NCBI GenBank assembly: GCA_963701995.1
Contig: OY969693.1
Coordinates: 496,001-560,000, forward strand
Direction: 5' to 3'
Source: Methanoflorens sp963701995
GTDB lineage: Archaea; Halobacteriota; Bog-38; Methanoflorentales; Methanoflorentaceae
DNA: 64,000 nt
The notes beneath the pieces were generated by a model, which ran no database searches, was not told the origin of the DNA, and saw only the letters and a list, made by a program, of their open reading frames with translations. The position numbers and the translations under genes were made by a program. This document shows, in pieces, positions 24,911 through 33,677 of this stretch (its first letter is position 1; the number at the start of each line of letters is the position of its first letter).

Positions 24911-25782
24911 GCAACGCTCTGCACCTGGTCTATCGTGCACTCTTCGGCAGGCTTGTCGTCCCGCAGCCTTACGAAAACCGGCGCCCTCAGTCGGTTGTCG
25001 TTCGTGTACTGCAGATACCTGACTTCGCACACCTTATCAGGGACAACGGGCTGCACATCCTTCGGAAGGGCGACGTCGCTGCTTGCGCGAACGAGCTCCT
25101 TCGCAAGTTCACCAAGCAGTGACTCGCTAAAGCCCGTGCCCACCTGGCCGACGTAGGTGAGCTTGCCTGTGTCGTATAACCCGAGCGCCAGCGACGTGAT
25201 CGTTCGTGTCTTCGTGACGTACCCGACGATGACGCAATCGACGGTTTTCTCATCCTTGATCTTGAGCCAGGCGTGCGACCGTCCGGTAACGTAGACGCTC
25301 TCCTTTTTCTTTGCCATGACCCCTTCCAGATGCCGTGCCGTCACCGCGTCCCAGAGTTGCTCACCGTCGGCCGTGCCCGGCATTGTCTGCAAGTTTCTCC
25401 CCTCTTCGACCACGCCCGCAAGCAGTCGCTTTCTCGCTGACAGCGGTAGCGTTTTTAGGTTCCTGCGTTCCAGTTCGAGTATGTCAAACGCGACGTACGT
25501 GGCCGGCGTCCGGTGGTGCTTCCGTCGCTGCAGCAGCGAGAACGACGGGTTCCCCTTTTCATCGTAGATCACGATCTCTCCATCAAGCACGCAATCAGCC
25601 TTAATGAGATCGCCAAACGCAAGGTCGGGAAACTCGCGAGTGATGTCCCTGTTGTTTCGTGACGTGAAGCGAAGGGTTCCTGCCTTTTTTTCGCAGAGCG
25701 CCCTGTAACCGTCCAGCTTAGGCTCAAAGATATACTCAGAAGACCTAAGGATCTCTTTTGTGCCGGTGGCGGCGAGCATCAT
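24907..25782 (-). CDS. ligD: ATP-dependent DNA ligase (LigD-type ligase domain)
   Basis: 291 residues. The nucleotidyltransferase motif EPKLDGYRAL holds the adenylated Lys; FTSRNNRDIT, LDGEIVIYDEKGNPSF and EGVMAKKKES are motifs III-V. The OB-fold region follows (TVDCVIVGYV, YVGQVGTGFS). It seals breaks held by Ku. Its start overlaps the ku stop by ATGA and its stop overlaps the TTG of the PE-POL gene, so all three are likely co-translated. Confidence 0.92.
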   Translation of the reverse strand: MMLAATGTKEILRSSEYIFEPKLDGYRALCEKKAGTLRFTSRNNRDITREFPDLAFGDLIKADCVLDGEIVIYDEKGNPSFSLLQRRKHHRTPATYVAFDILELERRNLKTLPLSARKRLLAGVVEEGRNLQTMPGTADGEQLWDAVTARHLEGVMAKKKESVYVTGRSHAWLKIKDEKTVDCVIVGYVTKTRTITSLALGLYDTGKLTYVGQVGTGFSESLLGELAKELVRASSDVALPKDVQPVVPDKVCEVRYLQYTNDNRLRAPVFVRLRDDKPAEECTIDQVQSVA

Positions 25783-26543
25783 TTCAGGCTTGCCTTTAGC
25801 GCTTCAACGAGATTCTCTTCCGGGGTAGCGTGGTATTCGATCTTCGGGACACTAATCGTCTCACCGCGGGCTTTTTTCGCGACGAGTTGCTCGAGATCTG
25901 CCTCAAACGTGTCGTGAAACCTCGTGATGTCAAACTCATCGACCGTGATCTGACTGAGGAGCTGTCGCGCGAGGTCCATTTCGGCTTCCGAGATTTTCGG
26001 TTCCTCCGCGAGGTCGTCGATGCGCGCGATGTCGCGAATCTCATAGTCATAGTTGAGCGTCGTCAGCAGTAGCGCCTGGCGGTACGCTTCGATCGCACAC
26101 GCGTATTCCTTTTCCCGCATCACAAAGCTGCCGATAGCGGTCTTAGCGGTCTTGCGGAGCACGTCTCTGAACAGGAAGTACGTCTTGTCCTTTGGCCGTT
26201 CCGGGCCCGCGTAGTAGTGGGCTTTAAAATAAATCGGGTCGATTTGATGAGAGTCTACGAACTCAACGATCTCTATCCAGGTGGATTTTTCGGGCCTGAT
26301 AGACTGAAGCTCCTCGTCACTGATGACGACGTATTTATCTGGGGAGACCTCGACCCCTCGCACGATCTCGTCCTGTGACACCTCTTGTGTGCACGCGTCG
26401 CACCATTTCTTGTAGCGTATCGGCGAGAGCTTGTCCCTGTGCAAGAGCCGCATTTTGATTGGCCTCTGTTCGACCGCTGAGTAGAGTTTTACGGGAATGT
26501 TCACCAAGCCAAACGCTATTGATCCTTTCCAGAGTGATTTCAT
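25779..26543 (-). CDS. ku: Ku DNA end-binding protein
   Basis: 254 residues of the prokaryotic Ku family: SLWKGSIAFGLVNIPVKLYS, RYKKWCDACTQEV, PIYFKAHYYAGPE, and AYRQALLLTTLNYDYEIRD. Homodimers ring broken DNA ends and recruit LigD. The protein ends soon after the core domain with a short helical tail. It is first in the ku-ligase-PE/POL operon. Such operons are common in bacteria and known from a few archaea such as Methanocella. Confidence 0.93.
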   Translation of the reverse strand: MKSLWKGSIAFGLVNIPVKLYSAVEQRPIKMRLLHRDKLSPIRYKKWCDACTQEVSQDEIVRGVEVSPDKYVVISDEELQSIRPEKSTWIEIVEFVDSHQIDPIYFKAHYYAGPERPKDKTYFLFRDVLRKTAKTAIGSFVMREKEYACAIEAYRQALLLTTLNYDYEIRDIARIDDLAEEPKISEAEMDLARQLLSQITVDEFDITRFHDTFEADLEQLVAKKARGETISVPKIEYHATPEENLVEALKASLK

Positions 26544-26976
26544 TTTGATATACCAATTTTTAACGATAAGCGAATCTGCTTGTCATGTTCTTTTAAGTAA
26601 CGCTCGCGTTCTGAGCGGACTTGTCTGCTTACAGCCCGAGATGGTTATGACATCTTTTGTGCCACATCAAATGGGCAGCGTTCGTTAATCTTTTTCTTTC
26701 GCACTAGTGACCTGACCGTCCGTCATCGACGGTCGTGGCCCGATCACTGGGCCCAGTATCTTCGCAACCAGGGTCGGAGGCACGGGTTGGCGATTAAGTC
26801 CGATCGTTCCCGGGCGCGCTTACCAACCGTGGTAAGCACCAGCAAACTGAGCTGCGGCCCAACGAATACCATGGCAGCAAAACGAACGCTTTTTCATGAA
26901 AAACCCTTTTCGCTCGGCGGCGATCTTACGCAAGCTTTTTCAGACTGCCGGAGTTCAATGCTATAGAGATCCTACT
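26544..26976. other. Gap upstream of ku containing three hairpins
   Basis: Divergent gap without a gene. Three stem-loops stand close together: GACCGTC/GACGGTC with a 7-base loop (26714-26734), GGCCC/GGGCC with a 7-base loop (about 26738-26754), and GCTTACCA/TGGTAAGC with a 4-base loop (26818-26837). They may belong to an untranslated RNA or to leader sequences; I see no known RNA family. Confidence 0.45.
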
Positions 26977-27165
26977 ATGCCAACCCCTCTTGACGTCAAG
27001 GGAACGATAACACAGAAGGTGGCCCTGATGGTTCTTGCCGTCGTCGCCCCCGGGCTCTTGCTGGCGTTCACACCACTCAGGGTGATCGGGTACGTCCTCT
27101 TGGCCATAGGCGCCGCCATTTACGTTTTCGCGAGCATCCGCACCTTGGTGCAGCAGCTCAGGTAA
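26977..27165 (+). CDS. Small membrane protein (62 aa)
   Basis: Not recognised. From ATG 26977 (MPTPLDVKGTITQKVALMVL) two hydrophobic helices follow (ALMVLAVVAPGLLLAF and VIGYVLLAIGAAIYVFASI), with a basic C-terminal helix. The upstream in-frame extension to 26896 lacks membrane or domain features, so I used the later Met. Confidence 0.5.
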   Translation: MPTPLDVKGTITQKVALMVLAVVAPGLLLAFTPLRVIGYVLLAIGAAIYVFASIRTLVQQLR

Positions 27166-27220
27166 CGTCACACGTCGAGCGCGATCGGCATTTCAAAAAG
27201 CCTCAAGAACAGTCGCCAAG

Positions 27221-27661
27221 CTACCCCCCGTATGGTCGGGCAGACAAGATCCCGACGTAAGCACACATAAATACCAAAATGGAGCCATAAAAAATGAGCA
27301 ACGTTTTTGAGAGCATAAATTTGCTTGGTTTTGGTACTTCTATGCCAGTCTCGCGCCGAGCAGTCCTCATATCAAAAAACTCGTCGCCTGTGTTGAGCTT
27401 TTTTTCGACAATCTCGTTGTACAATACCCTATACGTCTTTTTTTGCCGCAGGAAATATGCGTCTAGATACCAAAAAATAAGCAACACGAAAACAGCAATA
27501 AGCGCTTGGTAGCGCGTGCCGCTCAGCAACAGAATTATACCGAGCACAGCCACGGTCCATCCCTTGATAATGAATGAAATAGTGGCCATACGGTTTATGA
27601 TATTTTGAATAGTTCCGATCACTTCCATTTCGTATGAGGAAAAGTTCCACTCGCGCTGCAT
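27221..27661 (-). CDS. Three-helix membrane protein of a widespread unnamed family
   Basis: 146 residues. IQNIINRMATISFIIKGWTV starts the first membrane region; a second follows, then FWYLDAYFLRQKKTYRVLYN, and a C-terminal helix near LLIFYGSILVFMCAY. The pattern (R-M-A-x-x-S-F, K-G-W, then F-W-x-L-D-x-Y-F-L-R) recurs in bacterial and archaeal proteins often found in accessory regions. Function unknown. Confidence 0.7.
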   Translation of the reverse strand: MQREWNFSSYEMEVIGTIQNIINRMATISFIIKGWTVAVLGIILLLSGTRYQALIAVFVLLIFWYLDAYFLRQKKTYRVLYNEIVEKKLNTGDEFFDMRTARRETGIEVPKPSKFMLSKTLLIFYGSILVFMCAYVGILSARPYGG

Positions 27662-27971
27662 CTGATATCACGTTTTCAGTACAGGAAATGACGTAACACG
27701 TAAAACGGGACCGTCAGAAGTTAAGTGTTTCCGTTTGGATACGTCGAATAATGCACAGGTTCGTTCTGCTCACAAATTAACTGCTAGCGAGACGGCTCAC
27801 TCCTGATTCTCAAATACGTGTAAGGTATACCTAAAAAAACCACGCTTGCCGCAGCGCCATGACAGCGCGAAATATCAGCACCCGCGAGTTTTCTTACGAA
27901 CACGCCAGCTAGGACGCAGGCACTTTCTGTCTCCTAGATTTGTCTGTGACCGCCCTCACTCCTCCTTCTTT
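27662..27971. other. Intergenic stretch with nothing recognised
   Basis: About 310 bases between the three-helix protein gene and the coiled-coil gene. No gene, RNA or clear repeat found. Confidence 0.4.
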
Positions 27972-28232
27972 CTACCACCGAAAATCCGGCTCCCAAAACC
28001 TTTTTGACGCAGGCAACCGAAGGGTCACGAGTTCGACCTGCTTCTGGAGCGTTTCCTTGTCGTGACGTAGCTCGGACGTAAGTCCACGCTCGGTGTGCAG
28101 CGACGTCTCCAGATTAGCTATCTTCCGCTGCAATAGTTCGATTTCGTGTTGCAAGCCGGTGACAACGGTGTTTCTTGATGCCTGCGCCTGTCGCAGCTTC
28201 TCCGCAAGCGACGCGCTGCGCTCATCCGACAC
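27972..28232 (-). CDS. Short coiled-coil protein (86 aa)
   Basis: Not recognised. LAEKLRQAQASRNTVVTGLQ and HEIELLQRKIANLETSL show continuous heptads through about residue 70, so it should form a coiled-coil dimer. No ribosome site decides the start. Open-frame evidence and the heptads are the only support. Confidence 0.45.
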   Translation of the reverse strand: MSDERSASLAEKLRQAQASRNTVVTGLQHEIELLQRKIANLETSLHTERGLTSELRHDKETLQKQVELVTLRLPASKRFWEPDFRW

Positions 28233-28310
28233 CTTTAGATCTGTGTCGGCTTCTTTGCGACAGTCTCTAACTGTTCAAGCTCAGTCTCGAACTGTTGAAC
28301 GGTAGCAGCG

Positions 28311-29654
28311 TTATATGCCGCCGATGGACGTCCAGACGGACCACCCACCGTTATAGGTCTTCTGCCAGAGGCCGGTGTCGCCGCCGCGGACAACGACGTC
28401 GATTCTACTGCTACCCGGCGCTGTGGCTGCCGCTGGTGACGAGCTCAGTTTCCCGCCGAGGTTTTCCCAGCCGGACCACGAGCCGGTATCCCATCTGTGA
28501 TACAGGGCGCCGTTGGTGCCTTGTACAAAGAGGTCGAGCCGACCTGCGCCCCATGAGCAGGCCGCTGGCCCTGTACCGGCAGGAATCTGCCCGCCGAGGG
28601 AGATCCAGTTGGACCAGCTTCCAGCATTAGGCCAATATCGCTGATACACGGCGCCGTTCGTGCCGCGGACAAAGACGTCGATCACACCACTAGTCGGTGA
28701 CGTCGCAGCGGGTGACGAGCTCAGTTTCCCGCCGAGGTTTTCCCAGCCGGACCACGAGCCGGTATCCCATCTGTGATACAGGGCGCCGTTGGTGCCTTGT
28801 ACAAAGAGGTCGAGCCGACCTGCGCCCCATGAGCAGGCCGCTGGCCCTGTACCGGCAGGAATCTGCCCGCCGAGAGAGATCCAGTTGGACCATGAGGTCC
28901 CTCCATTCGTGGTAGTCTTCTCATAGAGGGCGCCGTTGGTGCCGCGGACAAAGACGTCGATCGTACCAGTGCCGCTTGACGTCGCAGCGGGGCCTGACGT
29001 CAGAACCCCGCCGAGAGACGTCGACGTCGACCACTTGGTGCCATCCCAGTGCTTCCACCAGAGGGAGCCATCTGTGCCTTTTGCGAAGAGATCGAGACTG
29101 TTTGTACCCCGCGCGCACGCGGCAGGTGCGGGGACAGCGGGCGCGCCGCCCTCAAGCGCATTGATTGTCGACTTCAGCGTCTGAGCATCCGTCGGATATT
29201 CCGACGTGAGGGCGACTTTGCCTGCTGGATCGACCAGGTAGAGGGTTGGCACGCTGTTGAAATCGTACGTCGAAACCAGGCTGCTTCCGCCGGCTAGAAC
29301 GAGCCACGGTACTCCCGTCGCTTGGAGATATTGCTGAATCTGCGCAGCACTCCCCCCATTGACTTCGACGCTTAGGAACTGGACCTTCGCATCGTTCTTG
29401 TAATAGGTGTTGTACAGGGGTACGAGGTTGTTCTTGGCATCGCTTTGGCAGGCGCCGCACGCCCATCCAAAAAAGTCAATGACGACGACCTTTCCCCGAT
29501 AGTCGCTTAACTTGTGGCTGTTACCGGAGAGATCCTTCAACTGAAAATCTGGAGCCAGCTGCCCTTTCGGCAGCAGTGCAAGAGCCGGTAGCGTTGTAGA
29601 CGCGATCAGCACCACGATGATCGCGATTAATAGAACCATTCGCCTTGACGCCAT
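28311..29654 (-). CDS. Secreted thioredoxin-fold protein with PLL-type propeller repeats
   Basis: 447 residues. An N-terminal hydrophobic signal (VLLIAIIVVLIASTTLPALA) is followed by an AhpC/TlpA-type thioredoxin domain with the active-site motif GWACGACQSD (about 70-80). After a Pro/Ala linker, about five PLL-like repeats follow (DLFAKGTDGSLWWKHWDGTK, then SLGGV and similar), which form lectin-like propellers in known proteins. The protein is probably outside the membrane, combining disulfide chemistry with glycan binding; the function is inferred. Two repeats are nearly identical in DNA. Confidence 0.85.
   Translation of the reverse strand: MASRRMVLLIAIIVVLIASTTLPALALLPKGQLAPDFQLKDLSGNSHKLSDYRGKVVVIDFFGWACGACQSDAKNNLVPLYNTYYKNDAKVQFLSVEVNGGSAAQIQQYLQATGVPWLVLAGGSSLVSTYDFNSVPTLYLVDPAGKVALTSEYPTDAQTLKSTINALEGGAPAVPAPAACARGTNSLDLFAKGTDGSLWWKHWDGTKWSTSTSLGGVLTSGPAATSSGTGTIDVFVRGTNGALYEKTTTNGGTSWSNWISLGGQIPAGTGPAACSWGAGRLDLFVQGTNGALYHRWDTGSWSGWENLGGKLSSSPAATSPTSGVIDVFVRGTNGAVYQRYWPNAGSWSNWISLGGQIPAGTGPAACSWGAGRLDLFVQGTNGALYHRWDTGSWSGWENLGGKLSSSPAAATAPGSSRIDVVVRGGDTGLWQKTYNGGWSVWTSIGGI
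28437..28891 (-). repeat. Near-identical 276-bp tandem repeat inside the PLL gene
   Basis: The segment from about 28437 recurs 276 bases later, from 28713. About 175 bases are identical except for one base, encoding WGAGRLDLFVQGTNGALYHR twice, 92 codons apart. Recent duplication or gene conversion is likely. Confidence 0.9.
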
Positions 29655-29812
29655 GTTGTCTCCTGGTCAAACTGGTAAAGCAAAAGCCCTGAACGCGTAA
29701 GAAAGAGCAGAGCTTATAAGCGTTACGATCCATTCGCAAGAAGCCTTCGCGAGAATCGCAACCGATTATGCACCAAAAGGCACACGCGTGACGTCCGCCG
29801 CAACGGCGCCAC

Positions 29813-30853
29813 TCAGCCCGTGGGCTGGCTGGGGGCGAGCTGCGCGGACGGCGCCTTCTCAAGCGTCGTCTGACCGCTGAGCCGCTGGTCCCCACGAATG
29901 AGGTCGACGTCGACGACGTCGCCAACGTCGTGCGCGTTCATCACCTTTATCAGGTCTCTCACGGTGTTGATGTCAATGGCCCCAAGCCGAACGATGATAT
30001 CCCCCGGCTGAATCCCGGAGATGGCAGCTTGGCTGTTGCGCATCACCGCGGTCACCAATACGCCACGTTCGACGGGGAGCTTATAATATGCCACTATCTT
30101 GGGATTGAGATCGACCGCGCTTACGCCGATCCACGGACGCACGATTTCTCCCTGCTCTATGAGCTGTTTGGCAACCCACATCGCTGGCTCTATCGCAATG
30201 GCAAACCCGATGCCTTGCGCAAACTGTATGACAGCGGTGTTCATCCCTATCACCTTCCCTGCGCTGTTCGCCAAGGGCCCCCCACTGTTACCCGGGTTAA
30301 TGGCGGCGTCGGTCTGTATGAGCTGCTCCATGAACGAGACCTGCGTTTGGATGGACCGATTGACCGCACTAACGATTCCCACAGTGACCGTCGGCCCGCC
30401 GACGAGACCGAATGGCGTCCCCATCGCAATGGCCGTTTGCCCGATCTTGACATCAGCGCTCTTAGCCATTTCTGGCACCGGAAGATCGTGATAATCGACG
30501 TGGATAACGGCGATATCCGTCTTCGTGTCGATGCCGCGCACCTGCGCGCGAGAGGTTCGCCCATCCTGCAGCGTCACTTGTATTTCTTGGGAGCCGAGCA
30601 CCACGTGCGCGTTTGTCATGATATAGCCGTCCTGATGGATGACGATGCCTGATCCGACCCCTTGGACGGGATGCACTTGTAAATAAGCGTCCTGGATATA
30701 CTTGACGTCGCTCACGTTGACGACGCTCGGCATGACTCTCTCGACCGCGGCGACAATTGTATCATCAAAACTTGCTATGATAACACCTCGTGCACTGCTG
30801 TGATGTCCGTGCAAGGTGTTAGCCGTTTCCCCCTTTGTCCCACCTTCGTTCAC
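29813..30853 (-). CDS. HtrA/DegP-type serine protease with PDZ domain
   Basis: 346 residues from GTG 30853. The trypsin-like catalytic triad is visible: His in YIMTNAHVVLG, Asp in KTDIAVIHVD, Ser in INPGNSGGPLANS. A single C-terminal PDZ domain follows (RGVLVTAVMRNSQAAISGIQ, PGDIIVRLGAIDI). No signal peptide or membrane anchor is seen, so it may be cytoplasmic, unlike most bacterial DegP. It probably degrades or refolds damaged proteins. Confidence 0.9.
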   Translation of the reverse strand: MNEGGTKGETANTLHGHHSSARGVIIASFDDTIVAAVERVMPSVVNVSDVKYIQDAYLQVHPVQGVGSGIVIHQDGYIMTNAHVVLGSQEIQVTLQDGRTSRAQVRGIDTKTDIAVIHVDYHDLPVPEMAKSADVKIGQTAIAMGTPFGLVGGPTVTVGIVSAVNRSIQTQVSFMEQLIQTDAAINPGNSGGPLANSAGKVIGMNTAVIQFAQGIGFAIAIEPAMWVAKQLIEQGEIVRPWIGVSAVDLNPKIVAYYKLPVERGVLVTAVMRNSQAAISGIQPGDIIVRLGAIDINTVRDLIKVMNAHDVGDVVDVDLIRGDQRLSGQTTLEKAPSAQLAPSQPTG

Positions 30854-31844
30854 CTAGGTGATTTCGTGTTTCACGGGGCTTGACGATGGTTAAAAAAAGC
30901 CGTAGCACTTTCGGAAACTGATGCGTACGCAGCACGTAAATCCGCAAGCACCGTTGAACGATCTAAAAGCGATCAAAAAAGAAACAGAGCCCCCCTGACT
31001 TGACGTTAGGTTGTAAAACTACGTCGCGCGCAAAGCAGAGATCCGTGGCCATCAATCGAAAAGAAGCGATCCTCTAGACTGCAGTGCTTGGTGAATGCTA
31101 ATGCGCCGCGCGACGAACATGCTGTGCGCTGCGTTGGTTAAGCGTTCTGCTCACGTCGTGTTCGCGCAGCCAGAACGACGGCCAGGAAAAGAAGATGAGG
31201 TCGAGCAATGATCTCAGGCATTCGTGCTTTTCGTGTTCGCAGCCAAGACGTTCACCTCCGATTCAAACTGCGCGGAAAAGCTAGTTAAGGTCGCGTGAGG
31301 CGGGCGTTGCCCGCGAAAACGTGACACTTCGATAGTGTCACACGTCGGTTTCGCCAATTCGGCACGCTTGCATCGTGTAGCCGTTTCTTAACAGACCTGC
31401 CTTTTCACACGATCGTCGAAATCGATACGTGCCTATTAGCAACCGCATGCGTCCACTGAGCCAACAACAACGAAACGGTTAAGGCCGCAAGACTCCACTT
31501 AATACGCGGAGCGGTTCTGGTTTATACGCGACCAGGTGCCGCTCCAACTACGTCACTTCTTTTTTTGGCTCTGTCCTTGCACGCGGGTGACAACCAGCGG
31601 TCCTCCGCCTGCACCCCCGTCACAAATACGCAACGAGCGAGGGTATCATCGGCCCAGGACGGAGGCAAATCCAAGGCAGCCACGATACGCATAAGCGAGC
31701 CCAAGGACACAATTTCGCTCTACAGAATGAATATGAACGTGCAGCACGCGAATTACGCCGGGCGTCGATCATACGACGTGGCCAGGATTGCGCCATAATG
31801 AATAGCTCGCTGTGCGGAAGATTTTGAGAACAGGCAGATTAGCG
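30854..31844. other. About 1 kb without a supported gene
   Basis: Open frames here are short and lack domains or ribosome sites. One minus-strand segment (about 31100-31220) gives a long stop-free run without recognisable features, and one near 31460-31510 resembles the KWSL peptide at 23259-23363. It may be decayed coding DNA. Confidence 0.4.
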
Positions 31845-31960
31845 GCGCAAACCCGCAAAAAGCTTGGAGGTTGGCGCTGCTGCCTCTGCTGCGTTCACGC
31901 CCAACGAGCTCGCACAGACCGCCAGAGCAAGCTCGCTATGCCATATACCTGTCGGCAAAC
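31845..31960 (-). pseudogene. Signal-peptide remnant of a second PLL-type secreted gene
   Basis: On the minus strand, ELALAVCASSLGVNAAEAAA followed by PTSK is clearly similar, base by base, to the signal-peptide region of the gene at 32156-33145 (LVSLCAICASPLSVSAAQGS then SANVKS). The rest of this second copy is gone. Confidence 0.5.
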
Positions 31961-32155
31961 ATAACGACACGCGATAAACGCGACGGCTTTGCGGTGCACA
32001 CTGCCATACGGGAGCTACGCCCGATACACTAACGCTCACCGAGGGGGATACCAGCAGCGCAGACGCCGTCCGTACTGCTGGCGGTTCGTTCTCGGTGCCG
32101 TGTGGCTCATACGCCCTAGTATCGTACTACCCAGACCGGGCACGTGGTGACGCCG

Positions 32156-33145
32156 TTATACGCCGCCGATGGATGTCCAGATCCCCCACTGACCGCTATA
32201 GGACCTCTGCCAGAGGATAGTAAAATCACCGCTGCCTCCGCGTGCAAAGACGTCGATCGTACCAGTCGACCGCGATGTGGCTCCTGGTGATGAAGTCAGG
32301 TACCCGCCGAGGTTTTCCGAGCCACTGGTCGCGCCTGCCCACATGTGATGGAGTGCGAAGTCAGTGCCGGTGAAAAACCAGCCGATTCGGGTTGTTCCCC
32401 AGTTGTACGCGGTAGGGCTGGTGCCCGTGAGGAGCTGCGCGCCGATCGCGGACCAGGATTGCCAGGCGGGAGACGAGTAATGCTTATAGTAGAGGGCGCC
32501 GTTGGTGCCGCCCACAAAGACGCCGATCTGACTACCGTCAGGTAGGACTGTCGCAGCGGGTGACGACGTTAGATACCCGCCGAGGTTTTTCCAGCTGACT
32601 AGCGCCCCTGTTTGTGTCCACTGTTGATAAAGAGCGTGGTCAGTGCCGGTGACAAACCAACCTAGTGCGCCGTCGACGTGGTACGCAGTAGGGCCGGTGC
32701 CTGCTAGGAGCTGCCCGCCGATCTTGGTCCAGGTCCAAGTGGGGGTTGCAGCGTTTGCATTAGTGGTCTGGTCCCTATAGAGGGCGCCGTTGGTGCCGCG
32801 CACGAAGACGTCGATCACACCATTAGCCGGTGACGTCGCAGCAGCGTTTGACGTGCAAACCCCGCCGAGACGCACTGACGGCAACCAGGTCGTGCCGTCA
32901 GCTGAGTGCTTCCAGTAGAGGGCGCTGTCCGCACCTCTTACAAAAAGGTCGAGGCCTTTCCCATCCTGTGAGCACACGGCAGGTGCTCCGGCGACGGGCG
33001 CGACCACAGTGGGAGATTTGACGTTCGCGCTGCTGCCCTGTGCCGCACTCACGCTCAGCGGGCTCGCACAGATCGCGCAGAGTGAGACGAGCACGAGGGC
33101 CGCCATGGCAATGCTAATAAAAGTACATTTGTGTGTGTGTTTCAT
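32156..33145 (-). CDS. Secreted PLL-type propeller protein
   Basis: 329 residues. A signal peptide (SIAMAALVLVSLCAICAS, ending about SVSAA) is followed by about six repeats of the form DLFVRGADSALYWKH or DVFVRGTNGALY, each about 45-50 residues with a following Trp and SLGG/IGG. These match the C-terminal repeats of the thioredoxin-PLL protein at 28311. Known PLL proteins are propeller lectins; a surface glycan-binding role is inferred. No thioredoxin domain in this one. Confidence 0.85.
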   Translation of the reverse strand: MKHTHKCTFISIAMAALVLVSLCAICASPLSVSAAQGSSANVKSPTVVAPVAGAPAVCSQDGKGLDLFVRGADSALYWKHSADGTTWLPSVRLGGVCTSNAAATSPANGVIDVFVRGTNGALYRDQTTNANAATPTWTWTKIGGQLLAGTGPTAYHVDGALGWFVTGTDHALYQQWTQTGALVSWKNLGGYLTSSPAATVLPDGSQIGVFVGGTNGALYYKHYSSPAWQSWSAIGAQLLTGTSPTAYNWGTTRIGWFFTGTDFALHHMWAGATSGSENLGGYLTSSPGATSRSTGTIDVFARGGSGDFTILWQRSYSGQWGIWTSIGGV

Positions 33146-33424
33146 TTATACCACCGTGTTCCGTTGGCGGGTCGTACCGTGCGCGAGGGTCGACATCCAC
33201 GCAGACGTGCCCGCCAGCGGGTTCCTTTGTCGAATAAGGTACCTACCAGTACGCTCATTCGTTATAAACCTTGTTTGATCGCGTTTGATATCGTTTGTTA
33301 CAGTGATGCCGACTACCGACAAGGAGGCGCAACGACACGAAAACGAAACGACTTCGGCTCTTTTGTTTCACCTTACTTACGAAACGCTCAACGTAAAGCA
33401 CAACGTAGAGATTGGCAGATCGCA

Positions 33425-33610
33425 ATGTTGCTGTGCCTTTCGTGTATGCATTTCTATCGGCTCTGCCCCGTGCCTGAAAAAATGGAGCCTAAGCGGCACT
33501 TTGCCAGTCACCCATCGTACCGTCCCGAGGGTTGTGCTCAGTTTGAACCAGTGAAGTTCAAACGGGACGAAGATTACGCGCTTCATAAGCAACCAAAAAA
33601 AGCTACGTAA
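33425..33610 (+). CDS. Possible small cysteine-rich protein (61 aa)
   Basis: MLLCLSCMHFYRLCP gives CxxC and a third Cys, with a fourth in YRPEGCAQFEP and several His. The arrangement could bind zinc or an iron-sulfur cluster. No clear ribosome site. It is divergent from polA downstream and could be real or chance. Confidence 0.4.
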   Translation: MLLCLSCMHFYRLCPVPEKMEPKRHFASHPSYRPEGCAQFEPVKFKRDEDYALHKQPKKAT

Positions 33611-33677
33611 CCACGATAGGCTCCATCGTGCGTCGGAAGTCTCTCGACAAACGCACAATGGGCATCGGCTGGACGCA

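Noticed and set aside
29930..30652. 240-codon plus-strand frame opposite the HtrA gene
   Set aside because: It is antisense to a clear protease with catalytic motifs; no protein family features.
33131..33610. 159-codon frame upstream of polA
   Set aside because: Only the last 61 codons look protein-like (cysteine-rich); the longer frame overlaps the PLL gene start.
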